Assembly: GCA_963556195.1 (NCBI GenBank)
Contig: OY744531.1
Span: 46,899,700 to 46,963,699 of the forward strand
Reading direction: 5' to 3'
DNA from: Sepiola atlantica
Taxonomy: Eukaryota; Mollusca; Cephalopoda; Sepiida; Sepiolidae
DNA length: 64,000 bases
Both the position numbers and the translations under genes were made by a program. The notes beneath the pieces are model-generated. The model worked only from the letters and a program-made list of their open reading frames with translations. It was not told where the DNA came from and searched no databases. This document shows positions 1 to 11,754 of the stretch, one piece after another. The first letter of the stretch is position 1, and each line of letters starts with the position of its first letter.

Positions 1-134
1 TATACCTGATTTAAAAAAAAACTAGCGAAATATAAATGCCAACGACAGATTTGAGCCGGTGAAAATTCGTACCATGCTGATTCATACGGATTTCCGTTTC
101 TTATTGACCATGATTTTATCCTTAGCCCTCCACC

Positions 135-249
135 AGTGCCCATTAATTCTGGTCCTTCTCACTCTGATCAAGGCTGAAACCTAAGTAAGTTGCAACCCTA
201 CAAAAATCTTCCTTGATCAGAAAGAGAAGGACCAGATTTGCTGGGCACT
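135..249. repeat. Long imperfect hairpin, pre-miRNA-like or MITE
   Basis: Two 39-bp arms (135-173 and 211-249) are inverted copies differing at five positions, around a 37-base loop. The best part is an uninterrupted 13-bp block in mid-arm and an 11-bp block next to the loop. Size and shape resemble a metazoan pre-miRNA hairpin or a short palindromic element. No seed was compared with known miRNAs. It ends about 70 bases before a LINE C-terminal relic, so it may belong to transposon sequence. Confidence 0.55.
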
Positions 250-320
250 GCTGTAGGGAAAATGATGAACTCATCAGCGATGTATTTTACTGCTTGACAG
301 AATAGGGATGCGGATCAGTG

Positions 321-470
321 GGGAGACCTCACAGGACTTACGCCAAACAACAAACATCAGACACACAATGCACCTATGAAGACCTACCGAGTGTGATGGA
401 GGATAGAGGGACATGGCCTGAGAGACATAGGAATATATGTGAAACTACCACGACTAGATGATGATGATGA
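321..470 (+). pseudogene. Non-LTR retrotransposon ORF2 C-terminal relic with (GAT)n tail
   Basis: Frame starting at 321 reads GRPHRTYAKQQTSDT, then EDLPSVMEDRGTWPERHR, the kind of C-terminal end found after the RT domain of RTE/CR1-like LINEs (G-R-P, then E-D-L, then M-x-D-R-x-x-W-R). It stops close to a short (gat)n run at about 455-472, the usual microsatellite tail of such LINEs. Only the last ~45 codons are recognisable. Family assignment is from remembered consensus. Confidence 0.5.
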
Positions 471-472
471 TT

Positions 473-2320
473 GACCGTGTAACATTCTGTCCTGTTTGGA
501 AATTATATGTGTACATCTTATTGTAAATATCCATTCCGCTATTGACGGAATTAAATTATGCATTTTCCATTCATAAATGAATTACAGAATGAATATTTAA
601 GAAAAGAACGACTATGTTTTATATAACGATTCATTCATGGTCTTTCATATTTCGTAGTAATTGTGCCGTTGTTGTTATTTAATTATGTTTCCTTCCGTAG
701 CGAAAATATTCCGATACATTTCCTTTTCATCTTCTTCCACCCGTTAAACAATAGAACCTCGTAAAGTTGAACACCGTAATACATGGCATAGAATCATCAA
801 TAAAATATGAGAGAGAGAATAAGAGAGAGTAAGGGCGGGAGAGAGATATGAAGAAAGCAATACGAAGAATCGATAAACGCTAGCCATGTTAAAAAAGAGC
901 ACACCATTTTTTATAGTTTCTTTTGCTTCTTCTTCGACTTGTTCTCTCTTTTGATTCCCCATTTCGTTTTTCTTTGCGATTCTTTCCGAAAGTAATTAAC
1001 AAACTGAAACGCATCGAGGCTAAAATGGCAGAGTAGCTTCGTTTTCTCTTTTTGGTTATCCGTTGTTCATGTTTCCTTGATTACATTCCCCACAAGGTTT
1101 CTTGAAAACGCTTATTGTCTTGCATGATCTCTGCTATCGAATAAGAGAACTGATAGAGGCGTAATGGTTACCGACTTGGTCTAAAGAATGAGCTGTTAAA
1201 CACCCCGTTTTGCGGTAAAGAAAAAAGGAACCCGGAACAGCTTTATAAAAATAAAAGTCATTTTTTATTCGCTCTATTCGTACCCATACGAGTTCGTTTG
1301 TCTTTCTGTTTCATAGGTATTTTAATGCCGAAACACATTATTTTCTGTAAGCTATTTGTTACACACGATCAACTGAACACAGGTTGATATTTTTCTAAAG
1401 AACCGGAGGATTTTACGGGTTCATACTATGTCTAACTGTGTTAGTGCGTAGTGATCACTATATATTCGAAAATATTCCACATAAAGGGTTAACTACGAGA
1501 AATTACAAGAAGGACTACGAGGATAATTTTGAGAAAACAAAATTTCAAAGTCAAACAATATAAAAGTGAAAATTCAGTGATTAAAGCGTGATTCCTACGG
1601 TTAATAGTCGACTGACACCGACTTGACAAATTACATTTTTATAAGACCCTTGTCCTGGTATTAAAGTGTTATTAGTTTTCTCTGTCTTTTTGTGGTGTTC
1701 TTTAGTTTTCAAAACAGCTCATTTTTTATTTATTCAAAGAAATTGGTAATATATTGTTAAATAAAATTGATTTAAAATCATTTGAGGTATTTAAGTAAGG
1801 AAGTCCTGCGAGTAAATGTGGTATTGTGGTGACTTTTAAAGTGACAGTGGTAAGCAAATAATGAAATAACGACAGAAACAATGCTTAAACAATACTTGAA
1901 CAGATGGGTAAAATGCGTCTTACTTAGAGTATGGTAAAGCAGAGGATTACTTACGACCACCGCACACGGCTCATCACATCATTGATAGTCGTGTGCCTAA
2001 TTTTTAATTAAAATTGATTTTTTAATTTGCGAAAAAGTAATTGAAAATGTAGTAATGATACTTTATTGGGCGGAGATCCTTCCAATCCTTACCCTGCCTT
2101 TTGGAGACGGATAATATTTGTATTTTGTCTCCTCCTTATTAAGAGAAATAGCTTGATTTCCTTCACCCGAGGTGCCATAACTTGTGGAGAAATTCCGCCA
2201 GGATCAACCAGACTGTTTGTGTAGCCGAATTAAAGAGCCGCCATTTTTGTGAGCGCTGAACTTCCATTTTAAACTGACGCTATGAGGAACGTGGCGACTG
2301 TGGGAAACAGGTAAACAAGT
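473..2320. other. A+T-rich sequence, no gene seen
   Basis: No recognisable coding domain, RNA gene or transposon end was found. Short open frames, such as the one in 744-962, have biased low-complexity composition and no family resemblance. Confidence 0.5.
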
Positions 2321-2327
2321 TATTTAT

Positions 2328-2660
2328 CTACCTCCCACAGCGGTAAGATGTGACACAAGGTCGGGAAAGTGGGATTAGATAAGCCAGCGCTCGAGAGGTG
2401 AGCAATCTGGCCATTTAAACATTGCCTGGGTAGCCCCGTCGACATTCCCGATAGGGGCGCCTCAGGCGGGAAGCAATAAACTTACTCCTTCCCAAAGAGG
2501 GGAGGCAACGCATGGTAGGGTGGACCTTCTATAACTGCACAGGTCCGTCCCATAGACCGGCGTAAATCAAGCCCCTAAGTCCAAGACGATACCAGTCTAT
2601 GGAGTGCAGTATCCATCGGAACAGATACTACATTTTGATCGCGACCAGAAGATAACGAAT
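2328..2660 (-). repeat. U2-snRNA-headed SINE-like repeat, copy 1
   Basis: On the minus strand the 5' end (about 2660-2615) resembles the first ~45 nt of U2 snRNA, with GATCAAAATGTAGTATCTG-like sequence that retains GTAGTA, the U2 segment that pairs with the intron branch site (2626-2631). The rest of U2 (Sm site, stems III and IV) is absent. It is replaced by a ~280-nt body shared with a second copy at 60511-60812. An ACTGCAC/GTGCAGT stem (2604-2610 with 2534-2540) is conserved in both. This copy has a ~35-bp extra block near 2377-2412. U1/U2-headed SINEs are known from crocodilians; whether this family is described is unknown to me. Confidence 0.65.
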
Positions 2661-2664
2661 GACT

Positions 2665-4175
2665 CTCTCAAGCTTAACCTCTTCCTTTAATAAGAGGTGT
2701 GTGTTTATTTTCTCTCACCTGGCACTCCTTCTTCGCGAGGGAGTTTCGACGAGACTATACAGGTATATTTCCTATCCAGATTGACATTTTGTTGGGAGCT
2801 GGATTTCCCCACATTAACAAATGACATATTTAAATGTATCCTTGTGGGAATACAACTAAAGAGTGATGTAACTTGAACTTGTTGTGACATATATGGATAC
2901 ATACATGAACACACACACTTAAGATAAAATATAAAAAGGAAAAAGACAGGTGAGAGAAGGAAATAATTTAATTAAAGAAAGAGAGAAAGAAAGAAGTCAT
3001 ACATTAAAGAATTTGTCGGGTTTTGAAGACAGGGTAAGAAATATATAAACAAACTGTGACGATCCGAGACTTAAGATTGTTCAAACGAGATTACTCCTGG
3101 GGTGTTAGTGATTGTGGTGGTAATACTGATTATGATGATAATAATTATTCGTAATAATTATTGCGATGACACAAACTGGGGTTGCAAATGTTTGCAATGT
3201 AATATAGGTTATGACCAGAATGTAGATCGGAATTCACTATTTAAAATATTATTTTGGCAGATCATGAGGTCAGAGTTGACTTGAAAAGTATGTTGTTTGG
3301 AATAAGGAATGCGTGAAAATATAAATAATTTTGAAAAGTACAGTTTAAGAATCGAAAACTTAAGAGCGACGATTCCCGACGAGGCACCCACACTACATGC
3401 GTAGACTAGCCTGAAAAATATTATGTCGACTTAATACGAACAATAACAGTTAGAAATAAGCAATCATTTTATGTTTTCGCGACGTCATTTTTTGCGAAAG
3501 TCAATGCTTCGGAAAATGCTAAGAGAATTAGCAACGGAATGTTTCTTATCAGGCTGATGTAACGTGGAATCCTCAATGAAGATATTTTCTTTTTGAAGCA
3601 TAATTATGGGAGGCAATGCCAGGCCTTAAACTTCTAGTAATATTAAACTTTCACATGTGACATACCGCAAAATATTATAGGCAAACATGTTATATTGCGA
3701 GGGAAATATTTCTGATAATTGAGACATTTTAACCTTTAATTTTTTTATAATTTCTCCACGCTTTTGAAACGTTCCATTGAAATAATACATAACCTAATAT
3801 ATCCCAGGATCGCGCCGCTCATGAAATAATCTATATACTCTTGTATCAAGTACACACTTGAAAATAACACGTGTCAATATTTCAGCCCAATCAGAAAATT
3901 AAGCCATTCCATCCCGAAGCAGTCACTCTGGTGTCAAGTTTTCCAATGCCCAGATATTAAACAGGACCTGAAGAGTTTTCAATATATCTATATATAAATA
4001 CATATTACTTTGCTTGTAAAACCAACAGAGGTAATTCAGCATGCATCCAAACAAGCAGTCGAATCAATCAGCAGCAGTTTAATGAAGTATTAGTATTTTT
4101 GTAAACACGAGAACAACTGTTTTTGTAAGTGATTTTAAGTATAAAAATTGTATGTAAGTTGAGAAGCAATAACAC
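2665..4175. other. No gene seen
   Basis: A+T-rich sequence with short low-complexity stretches, for example a purine-rich run at 2940-3000. Open frames here are short and unlike any family I recognise. Confidence 0.45.
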
Positions 4176-4182
4176 ATGTATC

Positions 4183-4240
4183 TAACCCTGCTCCTTACCC
4201 TAACCCTAACCCTGCTCCTAACCCTAACCCTAACCCTGAC
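4183..4240. repeat. Interstitial telomere-like (CCCTAA)n block
   Basis: About 50 bases of CCCTAA repeats (TTAGGG on the minus strand), in groups interrupted twice by a CTGCTC-type variant, giving a higher-order pattern. Non-telomeric sequence flanks it on both sides, so this is an interstitial site, not a chromosome end. Confidence 0.8.
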
Positions 4241-4644
4241 TGAAAGAATGAAAACAGACGCTCAAGTCAACTAAAAGAGCAAAATTATTGATACAAGCAA
4301 ATCGCAAACAAATACTTGAATCTAGTATTCACGTAAAATAAATTTAGTAGATACATTCTGAATAATGATATTTTAATTGATCTCTATCGTTGAGTATTAT
4401 GTCACAATCTATCGTTGATCGACTTTGGAGAGTTGATTGTGATAGACTGGATACAGACGGGGACTGGTGATTGGAGCATCCACAGTTCGAATTCCTTCTC
4501 TTCCATAGGATTCAGTAAGCCTTATCTTCGACTAGCATTTGGCTTTTATACGTGGTGACCATTTATTAAAATAGCATCACTTTACATATAAAACTAGGGA
4601 ACGTTTACGTGTTGCCGCTCATAGATACCCAATTCTAATTACTG

Positions 4645-4722
4645 GGGTAAACAATGCCAACAATTGAGTCAAACCGGTCAAAAGCCGTACAATGCTAGGA
4701 CATACGAATTTACGTTTATAAA
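4645..4722. repeat. Dispersed repeat, second copy of 37-112
   Basis: The segment beginning AATGCCAACAATTGAG, with CCGGTCAAAAGCCGTAC and then CATACGAATTTACGTTT, matches 37-112 with moderate divergence in the same orientation. It looks like a fragment of a dispersed element. The family is not identified. Confidence 0.5.
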
Positions 4723-5042
4723 CCATAACTTTTAAGTGTGTATTCCTCATAACATTCAACGGAAAGTGTTCAATAAATATTTCATATATGTTATGGCATA
4801 TGGTATCAATAGAAAAGCTATGAAGCAACAGAAAGGCTAAGAGTGGCACAATGCCAAATGAAACGCATTCTGATCGGCACCAGTCTACATAAAAGATAAA
4901 TACACACCTGGATCAGACAGCTATCTAGTTTGAACGATATTATCACCAGTATACGAACGGCAAAACATCGATAGACAGTTAACCTTTCGAGATATACAGA
5001 AAACAGGTGGGCATCTAGGGCGATAGATTGGACCCCAAAGTA

Positions 5043-5429
5043 ATGGAAAAGACCAAGAGTAAAGGCCAAAGGTCGGTAGAGAGACTACTACGACATCCAT
5101 CTGGATCCTACGTTTCCACTCTTAGCCAGGGACAAAAGTATTTCTCCTTTACAAATCGAGGACAGAACGGATGTATTTACCTACAACGGCAAAAGTGTAC
5201 AGGACGCGAGTTTATAAGGGCCAAAAGGCGTTCTGGTCTGGCTCTAAAATTAGCCGGCCTAGTTCCGTTGGCATTTCCTCACAGATATAATGTATACAAA
5301 AGATACTTGATGATTGCTTATATCCAGCATAAACAACTAAAAAACGGAAACATTAAAAAACGAAGAGTTCGACTGCAAAACGCGATAAATCAAATTTCTT
5401 TAACTTTTGAAACTAAAAAAATAAAATGA
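5043..5429 (+). CDS. Unassigned 128-residue lysine/arginine-rich ORF
   Basis: An open frame from the ATG at 5043 codes for about 128 residues, strongly basic, with clusters of K and R at the start and end (KKRRVRL near the C-terminus). There is no signal peptide, membrane segment or recognised motif. It is the longest frame in the first 35 kb that is not low complexity, but no Kozak context, splice sites or neighbours support it. It could be chance, or a relic of a transposon nucleic-acid-binding protein. Function unknown. Confidence 0.2.
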   Translation: MEKTKSKGQRSVERLLRHPSGSYVSTLSQGQKYFSFTNRGQNGCIYLQRQKCTGREFIRAKRRSGLALKLAGLVPLAFPHRYNVYKRYLMIAYIQHKQLKNGNIKKRRVRLQNAINQISLTFETKKIK

Positions 5430-6800
5430 CGAATACATCAAATCTTGACTTCGCTTGAAAGCTTCTTTTAATTGAAAGCTAAGAAAAAGTATGCCGATAT
5501 CACACTATTAAAAAATAGTTTTGGGGTGCTGTAGAGTTTCATGATGCAACACTTTTTGTAGTAATAGGATCGCAATTTTGAAAATGGCGTTTATCGCGTT
5601 TTGTATACGAATTCTTCAGATATATCTTTTTACTCAAAATAGTAAACTGTTTCATTCATTGCATGTTCTTTTAGAATAATAACAGCAACATTGAAAACCT
5701 GAGTGTAAATAATCTTGGAGAATCGGTTTCACCAAAGAAATCGGATTCCTTAATGCCGTAGTTATGCTGAAGTACTTTTGAAAATAGTTTTTCTTGTAAT
5801 GAAAAACGATAAATAATACATTGGTTGCCTCACAATTATCGTAATAAAATTCATCCTGGCTCGACAGTGTTTTTTTTCTGCAAAAGAAAATTAAAAATTC
5901 ATTAAAAATGTTCATAATGTTCATTTATAGACGTCACCGAGAAAGATTTACGACTGTGCTTTCCTGAAATTGGGAAAATTGTCGGATAATTCACCTTTTA
6001 GAGACAGGCGACTATGAATTATGAGAAGAGTAAATGGCACAAGTTGCTAACATTCAATACACATTCAACACATGTCCGTTCATGTTTGCAAGGTGTGAGA
6101 TTTGCTGTGACGATTAATTTATCATCTTGTACACGTGAGTAATCTATTAGAAGTGGCACTTAATAAATCAATTTCATACCCACGTGTACGCACGCACATA
6201 CATCGAAAGCATAGCCTGCAATGGAAAATCCATGTGACTGCCTATCAAACTGGGAGGTTACAATTGATGATTTCGTTAGCAGGCGAACGAACACAGATGT
6301 GTGAAATGTAGTCCTAAAGCCGACTATTGAGGCAATGAATAATCTCTGAAAGCCTGTCAGTGAAATAAGGCATTTCAAGTGAAGCAAGGGTCGCACTATA
6401 ACTAACCGCACGTATCCGACATTGTCACCGTCAATTTATAAGGAGAAATCAAAGACTCTTAGTAATGTTGGGTCAAGCGGAGATAAAAATGACATATTAG
6501 AGCTTTCCTTCGCTTAGACAAGTTTCTCGACTGAAATTTAAATGGCTAGTCTACTCTATTATTTCCCATATAGCTAAGCAGACTAGAGATGAGACAATAG
6601 TTAACACAAGAGTATTAGAAAATAACTTTACAGTCATTTACAAAGTAACACCATCTGCTATTCATAAATGGCCATTCAATAAGTACTGATCAGAATTAAC
6701 ATTGCTAACTTCGCTATTGATTCGACGGAAACTGGTGGTTGTAAATATGATCATAAGAATAACTTTATTTATAATAGTAAACTTAGTAGTTGCAATAATA
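5430..6800. other. No gene seen
   Basis: A+T-rich sequence with short unsupported open frames on both strands. No transposon domain, RNA gene or repeat family was recognised. Confidence 0.4.
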
Positions 6801-6807
6801 CTAACAA

Positions 6808-6815
6808 TATTAATA

Positions 6816-6863
<48 letters not shown>

Positions 6864-6940
6864 GCTATAATAATAATAATAATGATAAAAATTGTAACCA
6901 TAATTATCTTAATAATTATAATAATGATAATGATAATTTT
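6808..6940. repeat. (AAT)n microsatellite and degenerate flank
   Basis: The core is nearly pure AAT triplets (about 6820-6880), flanked by AAT/GAT-rich degenerate sequence. The isoleucine-rich open frames on both strands are products of the repeat. Confidence 0.9.
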
Positions 6941-7255
6941 GATTTTTTGATTTTGATTCTTAACGGTCCCAACCACGTGACTTTCCAAATTTAAATTTTA
7001 AATTACTTTTCTTTTTTCTCCATCTAATTCTTTCCAAATATGATCTAAGATTAAGATCGGATTCTAACTCTGCCTGATGATATCTCAGTTTATAATAGCA
7101 GTTGATCGATAACATCGACATGCCAGTGTCCCAGATTTTGTACACGTCTGTGTAAATAAAAATAATCATATATAAAAGCTCTATTTGATATTGATCACTT
7201 TTCATAAACCCGGTTAAAATTCTTTAGATTACTACCCTTTGGATGTTTTACCTGG

Positions 7256-7256
<1 letters not shown>

Positions 7257-7350
<94 letters not shown>
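7257..7350. repeat. Compound (TA)n-(TG)n microsatellite
   Basis: An alternating TA run (about 7257-7293) passes directly into a TG run with one GGG interruption (to about 7348). The tyrosine/isoleucine and cysteine/valine open frames here are artefacts of the repeat. Confidence 0.95.
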
Positions 7351-7351
<1 letters not shown>

Positions 7352-7952
7352 TGTTTTTGCAAAATAAATCCTCAAAATATAGAACCAACAAACAACTAAA
7401 TATTTCAGGCAAAAACGAATTGAAGCGATCGTCATAAAATAGACAAATCTACAAAAGCACCTTACTCTCTGCGTCAAGTCAAGGGTGGATCTTTAAGGAT
7501 TTCGCTCCGCGACTACTTATTTAACATGCTTATATGTAAATAGTATATTCTTATTTCAGCAGATTTAAATACAAAAAATAAAAATACAATTGCGTATTTT
7601 CCCCTTTATTTATGGTTGTAATTTTTCTGATAAATCATTTTAATATCAGGGCTAATAATTTTAATGAAAACCCAAAATTCTTTAAAGTAATTTCGAATCC
7701 ACTGGAAATTATTCGCGTATAAAGAATGGATGCTAATGATGAACCTTACCAGTATTTGTTTTTCATAATTATGTGGAATGATAAAATAAATGAAAATAAG
7801 TTTATATGTTAATCTCAAAGTTACTAATGTTAAACAGTAGATAAATAATGCAATATGAAGAACATATTTCCGATCTCATATTAAGGCATTCTGGTCCGAT
7901 AGCAAACAATGAATATCAAACCTGAATGTAGCGTTGTGAAATCAGCAATATA

Positions 7953-8501
7953 CAGGGTGATTCATGAGTCACTTAGCTATTTAAAATGATTACCATATGA
8001 AGCACAAACATACTATGAACTTTTGATGATTGTTATCTTACTCTCTAATTACTACTATTTGTTATTTTAAATTTGTTCGTTTATATATTTGTTTCTATAT
8101 ATATTTATTTTTTATTTATTTAAGTTTGTGTAAATCATCATATGTTCTTATTTTTCAGGCAGTATGTCATTTACAATTGAAGAGCGTATTTTTATTGTTA
8201 TTCATGTGGCCAAATTTGATGAATCTTCCACACTTGTTGAAAGGCAATGGAAACGTGATGTGAACAGAAAGCCTCCTTCGCACAACACTCAATCAATCAA
8301 ATATGCTACAAAGAGTCGTAAATTCCTTGCAAAAAAGAATGGAGCTATGCATACAGAACGAAGGTGGAAATTTTGAAAATTTGTTGTAATATTAAACTCC
8401 CATACATGAATTTGTTGAATAAACTTTCTGTTTTGTATTACCGTATTTTTTAACTTTAGAATTTCAAAAATAAATAGCTAAGTGACTTATGAATCACCCT
8501 G
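7953..8501 (+). mobile_element. 549-bp mariner-superfamily element, internally deleted
   Basis: The 30-bp terminal inverted repeats (7953-7982 and 8472-8501) start CAGGGTGATTCAT and differ at one position. The element is flanked by TA on both sides (7951-7952 and 8502-8503), the target duplication of the IS630-Tc1-mariner superfamily. The inside is too short for a full transposase and holds one 70-codon frame. The first bases of the ITR resemble those of the complete element at 35370-36700, though the rest differs. It is a non-autonomous, MITE-like derivative that would depend on a transposase elsewhere. Confidence 0.88.
8164..8376 (+). CDS. N-terminal transposase-like (helix-turn-helix) 70-residue ORF
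   Basis: Starts MSFTIEERIFIVIHVAKFDE, which resembles the N-terminal helix-turn-helix (DUF4817-like) opening of mariner-related transposases. It continues through a basic region and ends in ERRWKF without any DDE/D catalytic part. It lies entirely inside the 549-bp element. The bases before it end in a pyrimidine tract and TTTTTCAG, so it could be read as an exon after a 3' splice site. It is either a truncated transposase left by internal deletion or a DNA-binding-only protein that could bind the ITRs. The second is speculation. Confidence 0.45.
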   Translation: MSFTIEERIFIVIHVAKFDESSTLVERQWKRDVNRKPPSHNTQSIKYATKSRKFLAKKNGAMHTERRWKF

Positions 8502-8503
8502 TA

Positions 8504-10215
8504 CATTTATTCACATATTAAAAAAAACATTTTGTCTATGATTAGTGCCATTATTCCCACATTCAAAAAGTAGTCCGACTGCAGCGTTATTTATACGTGG
8601 GTGGCGTGACATGGAACTCTAACAAGATATACTGACTTTAAATATGGTTGGATAGTACATAGTAAAATGATTTTAAATGAATAAAACTGAATTATATGTA
8701 AAAGAGACAAAGTTTATTAATGATTTAATTCAATAATATATTAACAATTTATTACTATACTATTAGTCCTTTCATTTAATATTTTACAACATCAAAATAC
8801 AAATACGACAAACTCACGTCGAGAGACAGTTTCCCGTTTGATAACCGTAATTAAGCGGCGTTGAGTCTCGTCGGAATCAGATAAGTAATGATTTGGTAAT
8901 ACCAGGAACGTTATGTAGAAGGGCGACTATATCTTCACAGAAAAACTGCAAAAACAAACGTCTTAAACATCATCTACTGTTGCCGTCATATTCATACGAC
9001 TGGCGATAACTTGTGAATTCTATTTTCCATAGAAACATTTATACTCCAAGAACGAGACCGACCAGTCCGTGTAGAGTGCCATAGAAAGAATACAAATATA
9101 TAGCAACATTATTTATGTTTTAAAATTAATACAACTTTATTAACAACTTTTGCCATCTGAAAGATACATAATTCGTAACATTAAACAAGAATAGACCATG
9201 CACGCTCTTTGAACGGAGTTGTTAGAGTTCGCTTGTATGTCAATTTTCATACTTACTTAACTTATAGTACATACGAAGAAAATGTTTGTGAAATTGTGTG
9301 ACAAATACGCTATCAAGTATTTGCATGAGATAATCAGTAATTACGATGAATGTATTTACTTATTGGTTTTCGTGACAAAAATAACTAAAATTATGTGTTT
9401 AAGCAAAAATAATTCGGGTTGAACTGATGTCGAATACCGTTTGTTTTACTGGTGTGTGGTTTATCAAAAATGGTTACTTAGATTTTTAAATATATTTATG
9501 TTATGTCGTATATGTTTTTATGTTATGTTAATTTCTTTACATTTATAAAACACGTATCTTATGTTTAAAAAAATATGTAGATTTTCGTGAGATGCGATAT
9601 AGGGTATTGACATCCTAAACACTACTGCCTTAGTAATCTGTACTCTGCCTATTCCTTTTTTGTCAAGCAATCACATGTTTCCATCTTCGTACGGCTGGAC
9701 ACGCACATTCGAAAAACGCTAAACCTTTTTAATGGTATATAAATGATCGTTAATTTATTGTATATCATTTATACAAAACGACAATAAAATGAGAGATAAA
9801 AATAACCTAGAAAAGGTAAACAGTGAGTGATACAATTCTCACTTAAAGAAAGTGATAATAAATCCTAATTAGAGCACTTCACACATGTTGCTTTTGCTTG
9901 GGGTTCCAGTGTGTACACATGCATGAAATTAGTTGGTCTCACACCTGTATGTAACAGAAGCTTTTCGTAATGCTCACTCCCCACAAATACAAGTAATGTT
10001 GATGCTATCATCAAAAGAAATGCGAATAAAAAGGGGTGTTAACAAAATGCTGTACCCTCTGTATATCACAAGCATGCTACCTTTTTAATAGCTCAGCTGC
10101 AAAAGTTATATGCGTGGCAGTGTGTCGTATCCTGAAGGGATAGAACCATATGACTGCCTAACAGGCTGGGTAAGGGTTGAGGGAACCGAACGTCTGAAAT
10201 GTAGTTTTTAAATTA
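8504..10215. other. A+T-rich sequence, no gene seen
   Basis: No domain, RNA gene or transposon boundary was found on either strand. Confidence 0.45.
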
Positions 10216-10225
10216 GCCAGTAATC

Positions 10226-10280
10226 TCTTTCTCTCTCTCTCTCACTCTCTCTCTCTCTTTCTCTTTCTCTCTCTCTCTCA

Positions 10281-10319
<39 letters not shown>

Positions 10320-10320
10320 T
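10226..10320. repeat. (CT)n-(TA)n microsatellite
   Basis: A CT-rich run with occasional CA and TTT interruptions (10226-10298) is followed by TA repeats and a GTATATATA stretch. Sequence from 10320 to 10970 has no recognised feature. Confidence 0.9.
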
Positions 10321-10972
10321 AAATTTTAGAAATATTATTTCTTCTATATCTATTTATATTTATATACTTGTCTATTGTCTACCGCTTTCCATCTCTTAAT
10401 CTCTACCAAAAGAATGCACCTTAGATGAATAATAACTAACATATACTTTTAATACATATGATTGGTTTTAATTATTGTGCCGAACAAACGACCTTGACAA
10501 CAGATAATTTGATAAAAAATTTCGTCACTACAGTTTCGTTTGATTCCCGCTTGACAGAACCACCGACTGACTCGAAGTAGGCTTCATCTCTTAATGCATT
10601 CAGATCACTAGCCTGTCTCAAGCAAGTGACCATCGCAGAAGTAAAACTGTATACAACACTCCTTACGTATACAGCTTAATTTCTAAGACATTTCTCACTT
10701 GTTTATGTATAAGTTTTCCAGTGTCAGAGCTTTGATACAATTGATTACATATGGCGCTATTCAGGATTTCTGGTTACAGTAATTTACTTTATTTTGTCTG
10801 TTTTAAAGTCAGAATTGGCATTCGAAATTAAATGAATCGGAGCGTCTCCTCTCATTCACAATATTAATTTGATAACGTAATACCTTAAATGTGAAGCAAA
10901 TATTCGTACACTTTGAATGTGTTAATGTATTTCAATCGTTAATTAAATTCTACTTTAGTTTATCGAAAATAC

Positions 10973-10974
<2 letters not shown>

Positions 10975-11043
<69 letters not shown>

Positions 11044-11143
11044 CATTATATGTTCTTCTTATGATTATTTTAATTATTATTTATTATTATTTTTATTATC
11101 ATTATTTATTTATTACTATTTTTATTAATTATTAATATTATTA

Positions 11144-11176
<33 letters not shown>

Positions 11177-11244
11177 ATTGATTATTATTATTAATATTAT
11201 TATTATTTGTTATTATTTTTTTTAAATTTAATATCATTTTACTA

Positions 11245-11316
<72 letters not shown>

Positions 11317-11430
11317 TTTATTACTAATATATCCTCTTTCTTCCTTTTCTCGTTCTTCTTCTGATTATTATTATTATTATAATCATTATTATCATTATTA
11401 TTTACTCCCTAGCAGTCGTCACAGTCATTA
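10975..11430. repeat. (ATT)n microsatellite cluster
   Basis: Two long pure ATT runs (about 10975-11042 and 11247-11318) are joined by degenerate ATT/ATC sequence. Leucine-rich frames here are repeat artefacts. The same triplet forms the tail of the LINE family found at 11755-12545 and 47480-48260, which may have seeded it. Confidence 0.9.
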
Positions 11431-11754
11431 GTAGTGATCGCTAAGTTGAAAATTCAGGCGGCGTTTTGAAAGAAAGAAATCCCAAGATTTCTAATACGTT
11501 AGCTTAGTTCTATCACTAGTTAAACTTACTTTACATTCTTGTAACAGCCGCTTACCATTTAATTCTTGTTGATTATGATGATGCCTCTTTCTGCAATTTT
11601 AGATACAATAAGTATCTGTGGGATGCCAGTATACTATGGCCTTCTATCCTCCTTGACCGTTCGAGACAATTTTGTATGGTACTAATCGATGACGGTGCAA
11701 TTTCCGTTCGGGGTGGGGAGAGATAATAAGATATATTTTAAATTATTATGATGT

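Noticed and set aside
2610..2660. Functional U2 snRNA gene
   Set aside because: Only the first ~45 nt resemble U2; stem IIa partner, Sm site and stems III/IV are missing, and the same hybrid body occurs at 60511-60812.
6662..6988. Ile-rich proteins
   Set aside because: Translation of (AAT)n on both strands; the same applies to poly-Tyr/Ile, poly-Leu and poly-Met frames at the other microsatellites.
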